A stretch of 64,000 bases of DNA from Arthrobacter sp. MN05-02 (lineage in GTDB: Bacteria; Actinomycetota; Actinomycetes; Actinomycetales; Micrococcaceae): contig AP018697.1 in assembly GCA_004001285.1 (NCBI GenBank), positions 992,001 to 1,056,000 of the forward strand, given 5' to 3'. Below the pieces are notes generated by a model. It was not told the DNA's origin. It worked only from the letters and a program-made list of their open reading frames with translations, and did no database searches. The translations under genes were made by a program, and so were the position numbers. Shown here piece after piece: positions 1 through 8,852 of this stretch. Every line of letters begins with the position of its first letter. Positions within the stretch are counted from its first letter, which is position 1.

Positions 1-169
1 GCTGGTCGATCCAGGAGATCCCGCTGCGGAGGCCGTGGTCGTGGACCTCGACCTCGCCGACGAGCCTCAGTCCCCGCGCATGGATGGGGCGGTGCCGGCG
101 TACGTGCTTGATGCCGCGGAACAGGACCTCGAACCCCTTGCCGATCGTGGTGCTGACCAGTCCTGCCAT
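1..169 (-). CDS. Unidentified protein, N-terminal part only
   Basis: Only the first 56 codons are inside the window; the gene runs off the left edge. The protein starts MAGLVSTTIGKGFEVLF and continues with a basic stretch (KHVRRHRPIHARG) and a segment ending SGISWID. The start is an ATG at 169 preceded by GGAAGGA about eleven bases upstream. I do not recognise the family from so little sequence. It lies downstream of the liv operon on the same strand but is separated from it by a strong terminator hairpin, so it is probably a separate transcription unit. Confidence 0.55.
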   Translation of the reverse strand, partial: MAGLVSTTIGKGFEVLFRGIKHVRRHRPIHARGLRLVGEVEVHDHGLRSGISWIDQ

Positions 170-236
170 GTGCCCGGCATCCTTCCGTCGTCCTGTCCCG
201 TTCCTCTTCCCCCAACGTAGCGGCCATTAAACGGCT

Positions 237-266
237 GTGGGCGGAACCGCTGCCGGTTCCGCCCAC
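237..266. terminator. Terminator after livF
   Basis: A perfect inverted repeat: arms 237-249 and 254-266 (13 bp, GC-rich) around a four-base loop. It follows the livF stop on the minus strand and closes the livHMGF operon. No long T run follows, which is common for actinobacterial terminators. Confidence 0.75.
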
Positions 267-321
267 CCCTTGCGCTTTGCACCCGGGTCACTCCGGCACC
301 CGGTGGATCACCGGAGCCGGC

Positions 322-1065
322 TCAGGCGGTGTCCGCGAGCGTGCCGAGGTACAGCTGGATGACCTTCGGGTCCTTCATCAGTTCACGGCCCGTTCCCGTG
401 TATGCGTCCTTGCCCTGGTCCAGCACGTAGGCGCGGTCGCAGATCTGGAGGCACCGGCGCGCGTTCTGCTCCACCATGATCACCGAGACACCTGCGCGGT
501 TGATCTCGTGCACCCGGAGGAACGTCTCGTCCTGCTTGACGGGGGAGAGGCCCGCCGAGGGCTCGTCCAGCAGCAGGACGGCGGGGTCCATCATGAGCGC
601 GCGGCCCATGGCGACCATCTGGCGTTCGCCACCCGACAGCGAGCCGGCCCGCTGCGCCTTGCGCTTGCCCAGTTCCGGGAAGAGTCCCGCCACGAAGTCG
701 AAGCGTTCCTTGAAGTCCTTGGGCCGCTGGTACATGCCCATCTGGAGGTTCTCCTCGATGGTCAGCGTGCCGAAGACGTTGTTGTTCTGCGGCACGAAGC
801 CGACGCCCCGGCTGACGAGCCGGTTCGCCTTCAGGCCCGTGAGGTCCTGCCCACGCACCACGACGGTGCCGGAATGGACCTTCACGAGACCGAACATCGC
901 CTTCAGGAGCGTCGACTTGCCGGCTCCGTTGGGACCGATGATGCCGATGAGCTCACCGCGCCGTGCCTCGATGCTGCAGCCGTTCAGGATGTTCACGCCG
1001 GGGATGTAGCCCGCGACGAGGTCGGTGACCTTGACCACCGAGTCGCCCTCGAATTCCTCTCTCAC
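322..1065 (-). CDS. livF: Branched-chain amino-acid ABC transporter ATPase LivF
   Basis: Cytoplasmic ATPase subunit of a LIV-type importer; powers uptake of branched-chain (or related) amino acids through LivH-LivM. 247 aa, normal for LivF. Walker A GPNGAGKST near residue 45, Q-loop region VPQNNNVF, signature LSGGERQMVAMGRAL and Walker B VLLLDEPSAGLSP are all present. The start is GTG at 1065, overlapping the livG stop as GTGA, so translation is coupled to livG. Last gene of the operon livH-livM-livG-livF. The substrate-binding protein (LivK/LivJ) is not in this window, so the true substrate is inferred from family only. Confidence 0.93.
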   Translation of the reverse strand: MREEFEGDSVVKVTDLVAGYIPGVNILNGCSIEARRGELIGIIGPNGAGKSTLLKAMFGLVKVHSGTVVVRGQDLTGLKANRLVSRGVGFVPQNNNVFGTLTIEENLQMGMYQRPKDFKERFDFVAGLFPELGKRKAQRAGSLSGGERQMVAMGRALMMDPAVLLLDEPSAGLSPVKQDETFLRVHEINRAGVSVIMVEQNARRCLQICDRAYVLDQGKDAYTGTGRELMKDPKVIQLYLGTLADTA

Positions 1066-2189
1066 TTCGTCTCCTCATCCTTGTGCGAGCCCGCGGCGTA
1101 GGCGCCGCCGACCTCCGTGACGCCGTGGCCGAGGATTCCCTCGTCCTCCGTACCGACCACCGACTCCTCGTCGTGCGCGAGCTCCTCCTCGAGGCGCTCG
1201 ATGCCCGTGGAGTCTCCGAGGTCGACGTCGTGGTGGGCGCCGAGGTACGCATCGATGACCGCCTGGTCCTTCATGACGATGTCCGGCGGACCCTCGGCGA
1301 CGACCTTGCCCTCGGCCATGACGACGACCCAATCGGCGATGTGGCGCACCATGTGCATGTCGTGCTCGACGAAGAGGACCGTCATCCCCTCCGACTTCAG
1401 GTTCTTGATGTGGTCGAGGAGCGACTGCGTGAGCGCCGGGTTGACGCCCGCCATCGGCTCGTCGAGCATCACGAGCCGAGGCCGGACCATGAGAGCCCGG
1501 GCCATCTCGAGGAGCTTGCGCTGCCCGCCGGAGAGCGAGGCGGCGTAGTCGTCCCGTTTCGCGTCGAGCTTGAACTTCGTGAGCAGCACCTCGGCCTGCT
1601 GGGTGATCTCGCGTTCACGCCCGCCCCAGATCCCCTTGAAGAGGGCCCGGGCCAGGCTCTCGCCCGGCTGGTCCGTCGCGCCGAGCCGCATGTTCTCCAT
1701 GACGGTGAGCTTGCCCATGACCTTCGTCAGCTGGAACGTGCGGACCATGCCCATGCGTGCCACCTTGTGCGAGGCGACCTTCGCCAGGGGCTTGCCGTCG
1801 AACTCCCAGTCGCCGCTGTTCGGCACGTCGAAGCCCGTCAGCAGGTTGAACAGGGTGGTCTTCCCGGCGCCGTTGGGACCGATCAGGGCCGTGATCTTGT
1901 GCCGCGGGATCTCGAGATGCTCGACGTCGACGGCGTTGATGCCGCCGAAGCTGCGCGTGACGTTCCGGGCGACGACGATGGGGTCGCGTTTGCGGCACCC
2001 GGGGCCGGCCGCCTCCGTGGCGATCGGCCCGGAGTCCGTCATGTGGTCGTGCGGCACTCCTGCCGCGGGGGCCGGACCACCGCCGTCTGCCGGGACGCCT
2101 GCCGCATGGGCGCCGCCCGGGCCGTCGGCATGCCCGGCGGTGCTACCCGTCGTGCCGTTGCTGTTGCTGTCGCCGTTGTTGCCGGTCAT
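1062..2189 (-). CDS. livG: Branched-chain amino-acid ABC transporter ATPase LivG
   Basis: Second ATPase of the LIV importer. Core LivG motifs are intact: Walker A GPNGAGKTTL, signature SLSGGQRKLLEMARAL, Walker B LVMLDEPMAGVNP. At 375 aa it is about 100 residues longer than typical LivG (about 250-270). The excess is at both ends: some 70 low-complexity residues rich in G, A, N, S, H before the first beta strand (VVARNVTRSF), and about 55 acidic residues after the usual end (VIDAYLGAHHD). An internal ATG at 2042 would shorten the N-terminus by 49 residues, but the annotated ATG overlaps the livM stop as ATGA, which favours the long form. The role of the tails is unknown. Confidence 0.9.
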   Translation of the reverse strand: MTGNNGDSNSNGTTGSTAGHADGPGGAHAAGVPADGGGPAPAAGVPHDHMTDSGPIATEAAGPGCRKRDPIVVARNVTRSFGGINAVDVEHLEIPRHKITALIGPNGAGKTTLFNLLTGFDVPNSGDWEFDGKPLAKVASHKVARMGMVRTFQLTKVMGKLTVMENMRLGATDQPGESLARALFKGIWGGREREITQQAEVLLTKFKLDAKRDDYAASLSGGQRKLLEMARALMVRPRLVMLDEPMAGVNPALTQSLLDHIKNLKSEGMTVLFVEHDMHMVRHIADWVVVMAEGKVVAEGPPDIVMKDQAVIDAYLGAHHDVDLGDSTGIERLEEELAHDEESVVGTEDEGILGHGVTEVGGAYAAGSHKDEETK

Positions 2190-3166
2190 GCGAACGCCAA
2201 CTCCTTCTTGTTACCCAGGACGCCCTGCGGCCTGAAGACCATGAGCAGCATCAGTGCGACACCCACGAGGATGTAGCGCAGCTGACCCGCCTGCGAATTG
2301 GACAGGAACGTGATGGCGCCGACCTCGATCGCGCCGTACAGGAGTCCCTGCGTCAACGAAAGCACCACCCAGAAGATCATCGCCCCGATGACGGGTCCGA
2401 GGACAGTGGCCATGCCGCCGAGGAGGAGGCAGGTGTAGAGGAAGAACGTCAGCTCGGTCGCGTAGTTCGCGGGCTGCACGGCGCCGCGCGGCAGGGTGAA
2501 GATGATGCCCGCCAGCGAGCCGAGGACACCGCCGATCACGAGTGCCTGCATCTTGTAGGCGTAGACGTTCTTCCCGAGCGAGCGCACCGCGTTCTCGTCC
2601 TCGCGGATGCCCTTGAGCACCCGGCCCCAGGGGCTGCGCATCAGGAGCCACACGACGACGCAGGCGATGATGACGACGGCCCAGCCGACGATGCGGATCC
2701 AGAAGTCCCGCTCGTTCATGCCGAGCGGCCCGATGTTGTAGGTGCCCGGCGGGAACGGGTTCAGCCCGTAGAAGCCGCCCTCGAACGCCGCGAGTCCGTT
2801 GGCCGAACCCGTGATGTCGGTGAGGCCGTTGGTCGTGACGATGTAGCGGATGATCTCCGCCGCCGCGATGGTCACGATGGCGAGGTAGTCCGCCCGCAGG
2901 CGGAGGGTGGGGATGCCGAGCACGATCGCGAAGACCACCGAGGCCAGCAGTGCCACGAGGACGGCCACGGGCAGCGGCGCGTTGAAGCTGAGCGTCGAGA
3001 TGGCGTACCCGTAGGCACCGACGGCCATGAACCCGGCCTGGCCGAAGTTCAGCAGGCCCGAGTAGCCGAAGTGGACGGCGAGGCCGAGTGCGGCGAGCGC
3101 GTAGGCGGCCGTCGTCGGGCTGATCAGTTCGCCGAACGCGTTGATGAGGATGTTTCCGAAGTCCAT
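2186..3166 (-). CDS. livM: Branched-chain amino-acid ABC transporter permease LivM
   Basis: Integral membrane permease of the LIV importer, 326 aa, about nine hydrophobic segments. The stretch GYSGLLNFGQAGFMAVGAY near residue 35 is the characteristic first conserved motif of LivM/LivH permeases, and IPTLRLRADYLAIVTIA follows as in the family. The C-terminus ends FRPQGVLGNKKE, also typical. It lies 9 bp after livH and overlaps livG by four bases, so the genes are one transcript. It pairs with LivH as the membrane channel. Confidence 0.93.
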   Translation of the reverse strand: MDFGNILINAFGELISPTTAAYALAALGLAVHFGYSGLLNFGQAGFMAVGAYGYAISTLSFNAPLPVAVLVALLASVVFAIVLGIPTLRLRADYLAIVTIAAAEIIRYIVTTNGLTDITGSANGLAAFEGGFYGLNPFPPGTYNIGPLGMNERDFWIRIVGWAVVIIACVVVWLLMRSPWGRVLKGIREDENAVRSLGKNVYAYKMQALVIGGVLGSLAGIIFTLPRGAVQPANYATELTFFLYTCLLLGGMATVLGPVIGAMIFWVVLSLTQGLLYGAIEVGAITFLSNSQAGQLRYILVGVALMLLMVFRPQGVLGNKKELAFA

Positions 3167-3175
3167 GAAGAGCCC

Positions 3176-4516
3176 CTAACCTATGCGCTCTCGGCGGCCG
3201 AGGATACCCTGCGGCCGGAACAGGAGCACGAGAATCATGATCAGCAGCGCTCCCACGTATTTGAGGTCTGCCTCGAGCCAGATCGTGGAGATCTCCACGA
3301 ACAACCCGACGATGATGGAGCCGACCAGCGCACCGAAGACGGTGCCCAGGCCACCGAGCGTGACGCCGGCGAAGATGAGCAGCAGGATCTGCTGCCCCAT
3401 GTTGTAGGAGACGCCGGGGCGGTAGTAGGCCCAGAGGATCCCGCCGAGTGCGGCGAGCATGCCGCCCATGACCCAGACGATCCGGATGACGCGGTCCACG
3501 TCGATGCCGGACGCGGCTGCGAGGCCGGGGTTGTCGGCGACCGCGCGGGTGGCCTTGCCGATGCGGGTCCGCAGGAGCAGGAATGCGACCGCCAGGATGA
3601 TCACGAGGCTCACGATCAGCGACGTCAGGTTGTTGCGCGAGATCGAGATGGAGCCGAGGTCGATGATCTGGCTCTGGGAGCCGGGCAGCTGCTGTGTCGC
3701 GCCGCCGAAGAAGAACTGGATGATGTAGCGCAGTGCCAGCGCGAAGCCGATGCTGACGATCATCATCGGGACGAGTCCCGTGCCGCGCCGGCGGAGGGGC
3801 TTCCACAGCCCGGCGTCCTGGACGTAGCCGAGGAGTCCGCCGCCGAGGACCGCGAGCACGATGGCGACGGCGATCGGGAGGCCTGCGGCGGCGAAGGCGA
3901 AGGCCAGGACCGCGCCGAGGGTGACCATCTCACCGTGGGCGAAGTTGGTGAGCCCCGTGGTACCGAAGATCAGTGACAGGCCGACGGCGCTCAGGGCTAG
4001 CAGCAGGCCGAAACTGAAGCCGGCGAGCGCGCGTTCGGCGAGTGTCTCCAGGAACGAGGTCTGCTGGGCGACGATGCCCTCGCCGAAGAGGAACAGCGTG
4101 GTGGCGCTGGAGGTGTTGGCGAAGGTGACCTGGCGGGGATTCTCCTGCCCCTCCGCCAGGGCGATGCCCTCGGGAAGGGTGTCCTCGTCGATGGCCACCT
4201 CGTAGGTGCCCTGCTCGGGCACTCCGATGCTCCAGGCGCCGTTGGGGCCGGACGTGGCCTCCCCCTCGAACCCGTTGCCGGTGGCGGTGACGGTGACGTC
4301 GGCGATCGGACCGTCGGCGCCGCGGAGCACGCCGCCGATCCGGTTGTCGAACTCCTGCGCCTGGACGGTGCCGGCGGTCTGGACCTGGTGCAGTGCCTGG
4401 TCGGGCAGCTGGGGAGACGCCTGCGCCGCAGGGGCGCCGAGCAGCACGGTAGCCAGGAGTCCGAGTACCAGCAGCAGGGACCTCCTGATCCGTGCAGGCG
4501 TCGATAGGGGAATCAA
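3176..4516 (-). CDS. livH: LivH permease with fused exported domain
   Basis: Permease of the LIV importer with an unusual N-terminus. From a TTG at 4516 (446 aa) it starts MIPLSTPARIRR, then a signal-like helix (LLLVLGLLATVLLG, APAAQAS). Residues about 35-140 look like a beta-sandwich (carboxypeptidase-regulatory or Cna-B-like fold): VLRGADGPIADVTVTATG, then GPNGAWSIGVPEQGTYEVAI. The normal permease starts near residue 150 with FSFGLLLALSAVGLSLIFG, and the motif GTTGLTNFAHGEMVTLGA is intact. The TTG has GGAGG eight bases upstream; a GTG at 4531 adds five residues and lacks such a site. First gene of the operon. The domain would lie outside the membrane. Confidence 0.88.
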   Translation of the reverse strand: MIPLSTPARIRRSLLLVLGLLATVLLGAPAAQASPQLPDQALHQVQTAGTVQAQEFDNRIGGVLRGADGPIADVTVTATGNGFEGEATSGPNGAWSIGVPEQGTYEVAIDEDTLPEGIALAEGQENPRQVTFANTSSATTLFLFGEGIVAQQTSFLETLAERALAGFSFGLLLALSAVGLSLIFGTTGLTNFAHGEMVTLGAVLAFAFAAAGLPIAVAIVLAVLGGGLLGYVQDAGLWKPLRRRGTGLVPMMIVSIGFALALRYIIQFFFGGATQQLPGSQSQIIDLGSISISRNNLTSLIVSLVIILAVAFLLLRTRIGKATRAVADNPGLAAASGIDVDRVIRIVWVMGGMLAALGGILWAYYRPGVSYNMGQQILLLIFAGVTLGGLGTVFGALVGSIIVGLFVEISTIWLEADLKYVGALLIMILVLLFRPQGILGRRERIG

Positions 4517-4572
4517 AATGGGAACCTCCACGGTGGGGGCAGGCCCGGCGGCGAGCCGACGGGATCATCAGT

Positions 4573-4588
4573 TGTGACGAGTGTCACG
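4573..4588. promoter_or_regulatory. CRP/GlxR-type operator upstream of liv operon
   Basis: TGTGA-N6-TCACG matches the CRP-family consensus TGTGA-N6-TCACA at nine of ten defined positions. It lies about 60 bases before the livH start. In actinobacteria CRP/GlxR proteins commonly control carbon and amino-acid uptake. Binding is inferred from the sequence only. Confidence 0.5.
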
Positions 4589-4673
4589 GGCGTGGGGATC
4601 ATGTTACTAGCGGCATGTTTCGTGATTTCGCAAAAGCATCGAGACGAGGTAGCGATTCGGTAACGAAAGTTTT

Positions 4674-4689
4674 ACCAAGGGCCCTTGGT
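4674..4689. promoter_or_regulatory. Perfect 16-bp palindrome between livH and the Bax-inhibitor gene
   Basis: ACCAAGGGCCCTTGGT is a perfect 16-bp palindrome in the divergent spacer, flanked on its left by a weaker repeat GGTAA...TTACC at about 4659-4676. It looks like a dimeric repressor operator. No cognate regulator is encoded next to it. The 4517-4810 spacer contains nothing else recognisable except the CRP-like site and presumed promoters for both directions. Confidence 0.4.
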
Positions 4690-4810
4690 GTTGTAATTCC
4701 GGCCGCCGTCCCTCCTGCCCGGTCGGCTGCCCGGGAACAAACCCGCGGCCGGACCGTTGGGATTGGTAGGGTTTCAACAACACTCAGCCCCCTATTGGAG
4801 GACTACAGAA

Positions 4811-5660
4811 ATGGCACTTGGCGGTAATCCGGTTTTCAACGGGAAGAATTTCCGTTCCGCTACCCGGGGCAACTCGTCTGCAGGCTTCGGTACCACGACC
4901 TACGCGGGTCAGACCGTCGCGAACCAGCAGCAGTTGGAGCACATGTACAACCAGCCGTCCGCCGGCCCCGCCCAGACGGGCCGGATGACGTTCGACGACG
5001 TGATCGTCAAGACGCTCCTGTCCCTGGGTGTCGTCCTGGTGGGAGCCGCGATTCCTGCGTTCCTCCTTCCGGGCCTCGCCCTTCCCCTCATGGTGCTGGG
5101 TGCCCTCGGCGGTTTCGTGCTCGGTCTCGTCAACTCCTTCAAGCGTGAGCCGTCGCCTGCGCTGATCCTGGCCTACGCGGGCCTCGAGGGCCTCTTCCTC
5201 GGCGGCCTGACCATGTTCCTCGAAAGCATGTTCCCGGGCATCGCGATCCAGGCGCTGCTGGGAACGCTGGTCGTCTTCGGCGTCACCCTCGCCCTGTTCA
5301 AGAGCGGCAAGGTCCGTGCGACGCCACGTGCCATGAAGTTCTTTATGATCGCGATCATCAGCTATGCGGCCTTCTCCCTGCTGAACCTCGGCCTGATGCT
5401 GTTCGGCGTGACGAGTGATCCCCTGGGGCCTTCGTGGTGCCGAGATCTTCGGCATCCCCCTCGGTGTCCTCGTCGGTGTCTTCGCCATCGGCCTGGCAGC
5501 CTTCTCGCTGATCATCGACTTCACCTCGATCAGCGAGGGTGTCCGGCAGGGTGCCCCGATGAAGTACTCGTGGACGGCCGCGTTCGGTCTCACCGTCACG
5601 CTCGTGTGGCTCTACGTGGAATTCATCCGCCTCATTGCGATCCTTCGAGGCGACGAGTAA
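4811..5660 (+). CDS. Bax inhibitor-1/YccA family membrane protein (frameshifted)
   Basis: Integral membrane protein, about 282 aa once the frame is corrected, with seven hydrophobic helices, of the Bax inhibitor-1/YccA family (bacterial members are calcium-leak or stress-related proteins). The first part (to about 5420) ends FGVTSDP; the rest continues in the next frame as WGLRGAEIFGIPLGVLVG and ends RLIAILRGDE. Removing one C from the run CCCC at 5420-5423 restores a continuous family-like protein, so a sequencing error is likely. Start ATG at 4811 with GGAGGA nine bases upstream. Residues 1-60 are polar and cytoplasmic. Single-gene unit ended by a long hairpin. Confidence 0.85.
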
Positions 5661-5700
5661 CACTTGGATGCCCGGCCGGCCGGCCGAGGCAGATCACAAG

Positions 5701-5738
5701 CAGAGGGGCCCGCAACCGGACGGTTGCGGGCCCCTCTG
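5701..5738. terminator. Bidirectional terminator between Bax-inhibitor gene and galK
   Basis: Perfect inverted repeat with arms 5701-5718 and 5721-5738 (18 bp) and almost no loop, placed between two convergent genes. One of the strongest hairpins in the window. Confidence 0.85.
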
Positions 5739-5753
5739 CGTTCCCGGGAGCTG

Positions 5754-6913
5754 TCAGGCGATCCGGGCCGCACCCGCACCGGGCAGGACGCTGAAGATGA
5801 CCGGTGCACGGAAACCGGCCGCGGCGAAGGCGGCTTCCACGGCGTGCCGGATGGCCGGGACGTCCCCGACACGTGCCAGGGCGATCGCGGCTCCACCGAA
5901 ACCGCCGCCCGTCATGCGGGCGCCGATGGCTCCCGCGTCGAGCGCCGCGTCCACGGCCGTGTCCAGTTCCGCACAGGAGATCTCGAAGTCGTCCCGCATC
6001 GAGGCGTGGCTCGCCACGAGGAGTGGCCCGATCTCCGCCGGTCCCTTCTCGGTGAGCACCTTGACGGTGTCCTCCACACCCGGGCGTTCTCGGTCACGAT
6101 GTGCCGGACGCGCCGGAACGTCTCCTCGTCCAGGACGCCCGCGGCCTTGGCCAGGTCCTTGACCGACAGGTCCCGGAGCGCCGGGACCCCCATGAGCTCG
6201 GCACCGAGTTCGCAGGAGCGGCGGCGCGCCGCGTAACCACCCGTGGAGTGCGAATGGCTGACGCGCGTGTCGATGACCATGAGCTCCAGTCCGGCGCCCT
6301 CCAGGTCGAGCGGCACGAGCCGTGACTCGGTGGTGCGGCAGTCGAGGAAGACCGCGTGCCCGGCCTCGCCGAGCAGTGATGCGGACTGGTCCATGATGCC
6401 GGTGGGTGCGCCCACCATGCGGTTCTCGGCGAGCTGTCCGATCGCCGCGAGCTCGCGCCGGGAGACCCCGGCATCCGACAGTTCGTTCGCGGCGACGGCG
6501 ACGGAGCACTCGAGCGCCGCGGACGAGGAGAGCCCGGCGCCGACCGGTACGGACGAGTCGACGAGGAGGTCCATCCCGGGGCAGCGGTGACCCGACTGCT
6601 CGAGGGCCCAGAGGACGCCGAGCGGATAAGCCGCCCAGCCCTCGACGCCCCCCTCCGCCAGGGAGTCGAGATCGGCCGGCACCGGAGCGTCATCGGGTGC
6701 GAACGTCGACGCGACCCGCACGATCCGGTCCGGGCGCACGGCGGCCGCGACCGTCGTCGAGTGCTTGATGGCGAACGGCAGCACGAAGCCGTCGTTGTAG
6801 TCGGTGTGCTCGCCGATCACGTTCACACGTCCCGGAGCGGACCAGAGGCCGTCCGGTTCGCCGCCGAAGCGGTCCGTGAAGGCGGCTGCGAGGTCGGTGG
6901 GTGTGGAGGTCAT
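5754..6913 (-). CDS. galK: Galactokinase (frameshifted)
   Basis: Phosphorylates galactose to galactose-1-phosphate, first committed step of the Leloir pathway. GHMP kinase fold. The N-terminal part has the signature GRVNVIGEHTDYNDGFVLPFA and the ATP-binding motif PVGAGLSSSAA, then VGAPTGIMDQ. After HIVTENARV the frame breaks near 6074-6084; the C-terminal part continues as VEDTVKVL and includes ARMTGGGFGGAAIAL. Adding one G to the GGTGTGG stretch rejoins them into a 386-aa protein of normal length, so the gene is probably intact in the organism. Start ATG at 6913 overlaps the galT stop (ATGA). Third gene of deoR-galT-galK. Confidence 0.9.
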
Positions 6914-8037
6914 GCGGAGTCCTTCCGGGCGGTGGCGGGAGTGGCGCCGCGCAGTGCTTCCGCGACCTTCTCCGGGGTGGTGTCGTTGATGAAAGCCCCC
7001 ATGGCGGCTTCCGAGCCTGCCAGGAACTTCAGCTTGTCGGCGGCGCGGCGGGGCGAGGTCAGCTGGAGGTGCAGATAGCTCGCGGGCCGGAGGGCGTCGT
7101 CGACCGGTGCCTGCTGCCACGCCGCGATGTACGGCGTGGGGGTGGGATAGAGGGCGTCCAGTCTGCCCAGGAGCTCCAGGTAGACCGTGGTGAGCTCGTC
7201 CCGTTCCTCGCCGGTCAGGCCCGCGATGTCCGCCACCCGGCGGTGGGGGACCAGGTGCACCTCGAGCGGCCAGCGTGCCGCGAACGGGACGAAGGCGCTG
7301 AAGTGCTCTCCCTCGATCACCATACGGTCTCCCGAGTCCCGCTCGGCGGCCAGGGCGTGGCCCAGGAGCGTCTGCTTCCCGCCCGAGGCCTCGAAGAACT
7401 CGGCCGCCCGGGCCGCGAGGGTCGCAGCGCGGGGCGGGATGAACGGGTAGGCGTAGATCTGGCCGTGGGGGTGCAGCAGGGTCACACCGATGTCCGCGCC
7501 GCGGTTCTCGAAGCAGAAGACCTGCTTGATCCCGGGCATCGCGGACAGCGCCTCCGTGCGATGGGCCCAGGCGTCGATGACGGTCCTGGCGCGTTGCGGG
7601 CTGAGGGAGCCGAAGGAGCCCTCGTGTGCGGAGTCGAAGGCCACCACTTCGCACCGTCCGTACGCCGGCGCCGTCGTACCCCATTCCGGGGTGGCCGGCA
7701 GGTCGCCGAGATCCGGGCCGAAGGAGGAGAAGCGGTTCTCGAACACCACGACCTCGTAGTCGGTGGGGATCTCCGACAGGTTCGAGGGCGTCGTGGGGCA
7801 CAGCGGGCACTGGTCCGCGGGTGGCAGGTGCGTCCGGGACTGGCGGTGCGCGGCGACCGCGATCCACTCGCCGGTCAGGGCGTCGTAGCGCGCGGTCCCG
7901 GCCGGCCCGCGCGGCGGGAGCCCGCGGGTGTCATGGGTGGCTGCCGCGTCGCGGTGCCGGGCGGCACTGCCCTCGAGCGCATCGAAGTAGATCAGCTCTC
8001 GCCCGTCGGACAGGCGTGTCGGGGTGATGGAGGTCAT
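6910..8037 (-). CDS. galT: Galactose-1-phosphate uridylyltransferase
   Basis: Transfers UMP from UDP-glucose to galactose-1-phosphate in the Leloir pathway. 375 aa, HIT-like fold. Visible family features are the zinc-site region QCPLCP near residue 95, VVVFENRFSSF, and the catalytic histidine triad in LLHPHGQIYAYPF (H-P-H), followed by EVHLVPHRR. The start ATG at 8037 overlaps the deoR stop as ATGA, and the stop overlaps galK the same way, so the three are co-translated. No galE is in this window. Confidence 0.94.
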   Translation of the reverse strand: MTSITPTRLSDGRELIYFDALEGSAARHRDAAATHDTRGLPPRGPAGTARYDALTGEWIAVAAHRQSRTHLPPADQCPLCPTTPSNLSEIPTDYEVVVFENRFSSFGPDLGDLPATPEWGTTAPAYGRCEVVAFDSAHEGSFGSLSPQRARTVIDAWAHRTEALSAMPGIKQVFCFENRGADIGVTLLHPHGQIYAYPFIPPRAATLAARAAEFFEASGGKQTLLGHALAAERDSGDRMVIEGEHFSAFVPFAARWPLEVHLVPHRRVADIAGLTGEERDELTTVYLELLGRLDALYPTPTPYIAAWQQAPVDDALRPASYLHLQLTSPRRAADKLKFLAGSEAAMGAFINDTTPEKVAEALRGATPATARKDSA

Positions 8038-8831
8038 GGGCGCTCTTCCAGGTGGGGGTCGGGGACGGGGTCGCAGAGGATGCGGGTCAGGGCGGCGTAG
8101 TCGCCGTCGGGCTGCCGATCGGTGACCAGTGCGGCTGCGGCATCGAGCGCGGCGACGCGGGCGAGGCTCACCACGCCGAGCTTGGTGGAGTCCGCGAGGA
8201 TCACGAGCTCGCCGCACGTGTGCGCGAAAGCCCGATTGGTGTCGGCTTCCGCGAGGTTGGGGGTGGTGATGCCGGCGCCCGCGTCGACTCCGTGGGCCCC
8301 CATGAAGCACAGGTCCGCGTGGAGGGACGCGATGGTGCTGGTGGCGAGGGGCCCCACGAGCGCCTTGGACGGGGTGAGCTGTCCGCCCGAGAGGAGGACC
8401 TGCGGGGCCCCGGCGGGCGAGGCCGCGTGCAGGCGATGGAGCTCGTCCGCCAGGGGGAGCGAGTTGGTGATGACGGTCAGATCCTGCACGCGCGACAGCA
8501 GGGGGGCCAGGGCATACGTGGTGGTACCGCCCGTGATGGACACCGTCATGCCGGGGACCAGGAGCGAGACCGCCGCAGCCGCGATCTGCTCCTTCGCCTG
8601 CCCGCCCCGCGTGCGGTTGACGTCGAAGCCCGCCTCGACCGAGCTCAGGCTGCCGGGCCGGACAGCGCCTCCGTGGACACGGACCAGGGCGCCGCGGGCC
8701 TCGAGGGTGTCGATGTCACGCCGGACGGTCATCTCCGAGACGCCGAGTGCGAGCGCTAGTCCGCTGACCCGGACGGCGGACTGGTGCGCGAGGCGCTCGA
8801 GGATGGCTGCGTGCCGTTCCGCTGCGAGCAT
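8034..8831 (-). CDS. DeoR-family repressor of the gal cluster
   Basis: 265-aa DeoR/GlpR-type regulator. The N-terminal winged helix is clear: ERHAAILERLAHQSAVRVSG, then SEMTVRRDIDTLEARG. The C-terminal sugar-phosphate-sensing domain includes VSITGGTTTYALAPLL and DLCFMGAHGVDAGAGITTPN. Start ATG at 8831 with AGGGGG just upstream. It heads the operon with galT and galK, so it very likely responds to a galactose-pathway sugar phosphate. Three direct repeats between its promoter and start look like its own operator. Confidence 0.9.
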   Translation of the reverse strand: MLAAERHAAILERLAHQSAVRVSGLALALGVSEMTVRRDIDTLEARGALVRVHGGAVRPGSLSSVEAGFDVNRTRGGQAKEQIAAAAVSLLVPGMTVSITGGTTTYALAPLLSRVQDLTVITNSLPLADELHRLHAASPAGAPQVLLSGGQLTPSKALVGPLATSTIASLHADLCFMGAHGVDAGAGITTPNLAEADTNRAFAHTCGELVILADSTKLGVVSLARVAALDAAAALVTDRQPDGDYAALTRILCDPVPDPHLEERP

Positions 8832-8852
8832 GGTCCCCCTGCCTCAGATAGT

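Noticed and set aside
5420-5423. Programmed frameshifting in the Bax-inhibitor gene
   Set aside because: CCCC followed by TGG has no slippery heptamer and no downstream stimulatory structure; the family is normally encoded in one frame.
6910-8310. A longer galT starting at 8310
   Set aside because: The extra 91 residues are an arginine/proline shadow of deoR; the ATG at 8037 overlaps the deoR stop as expected in an operon.
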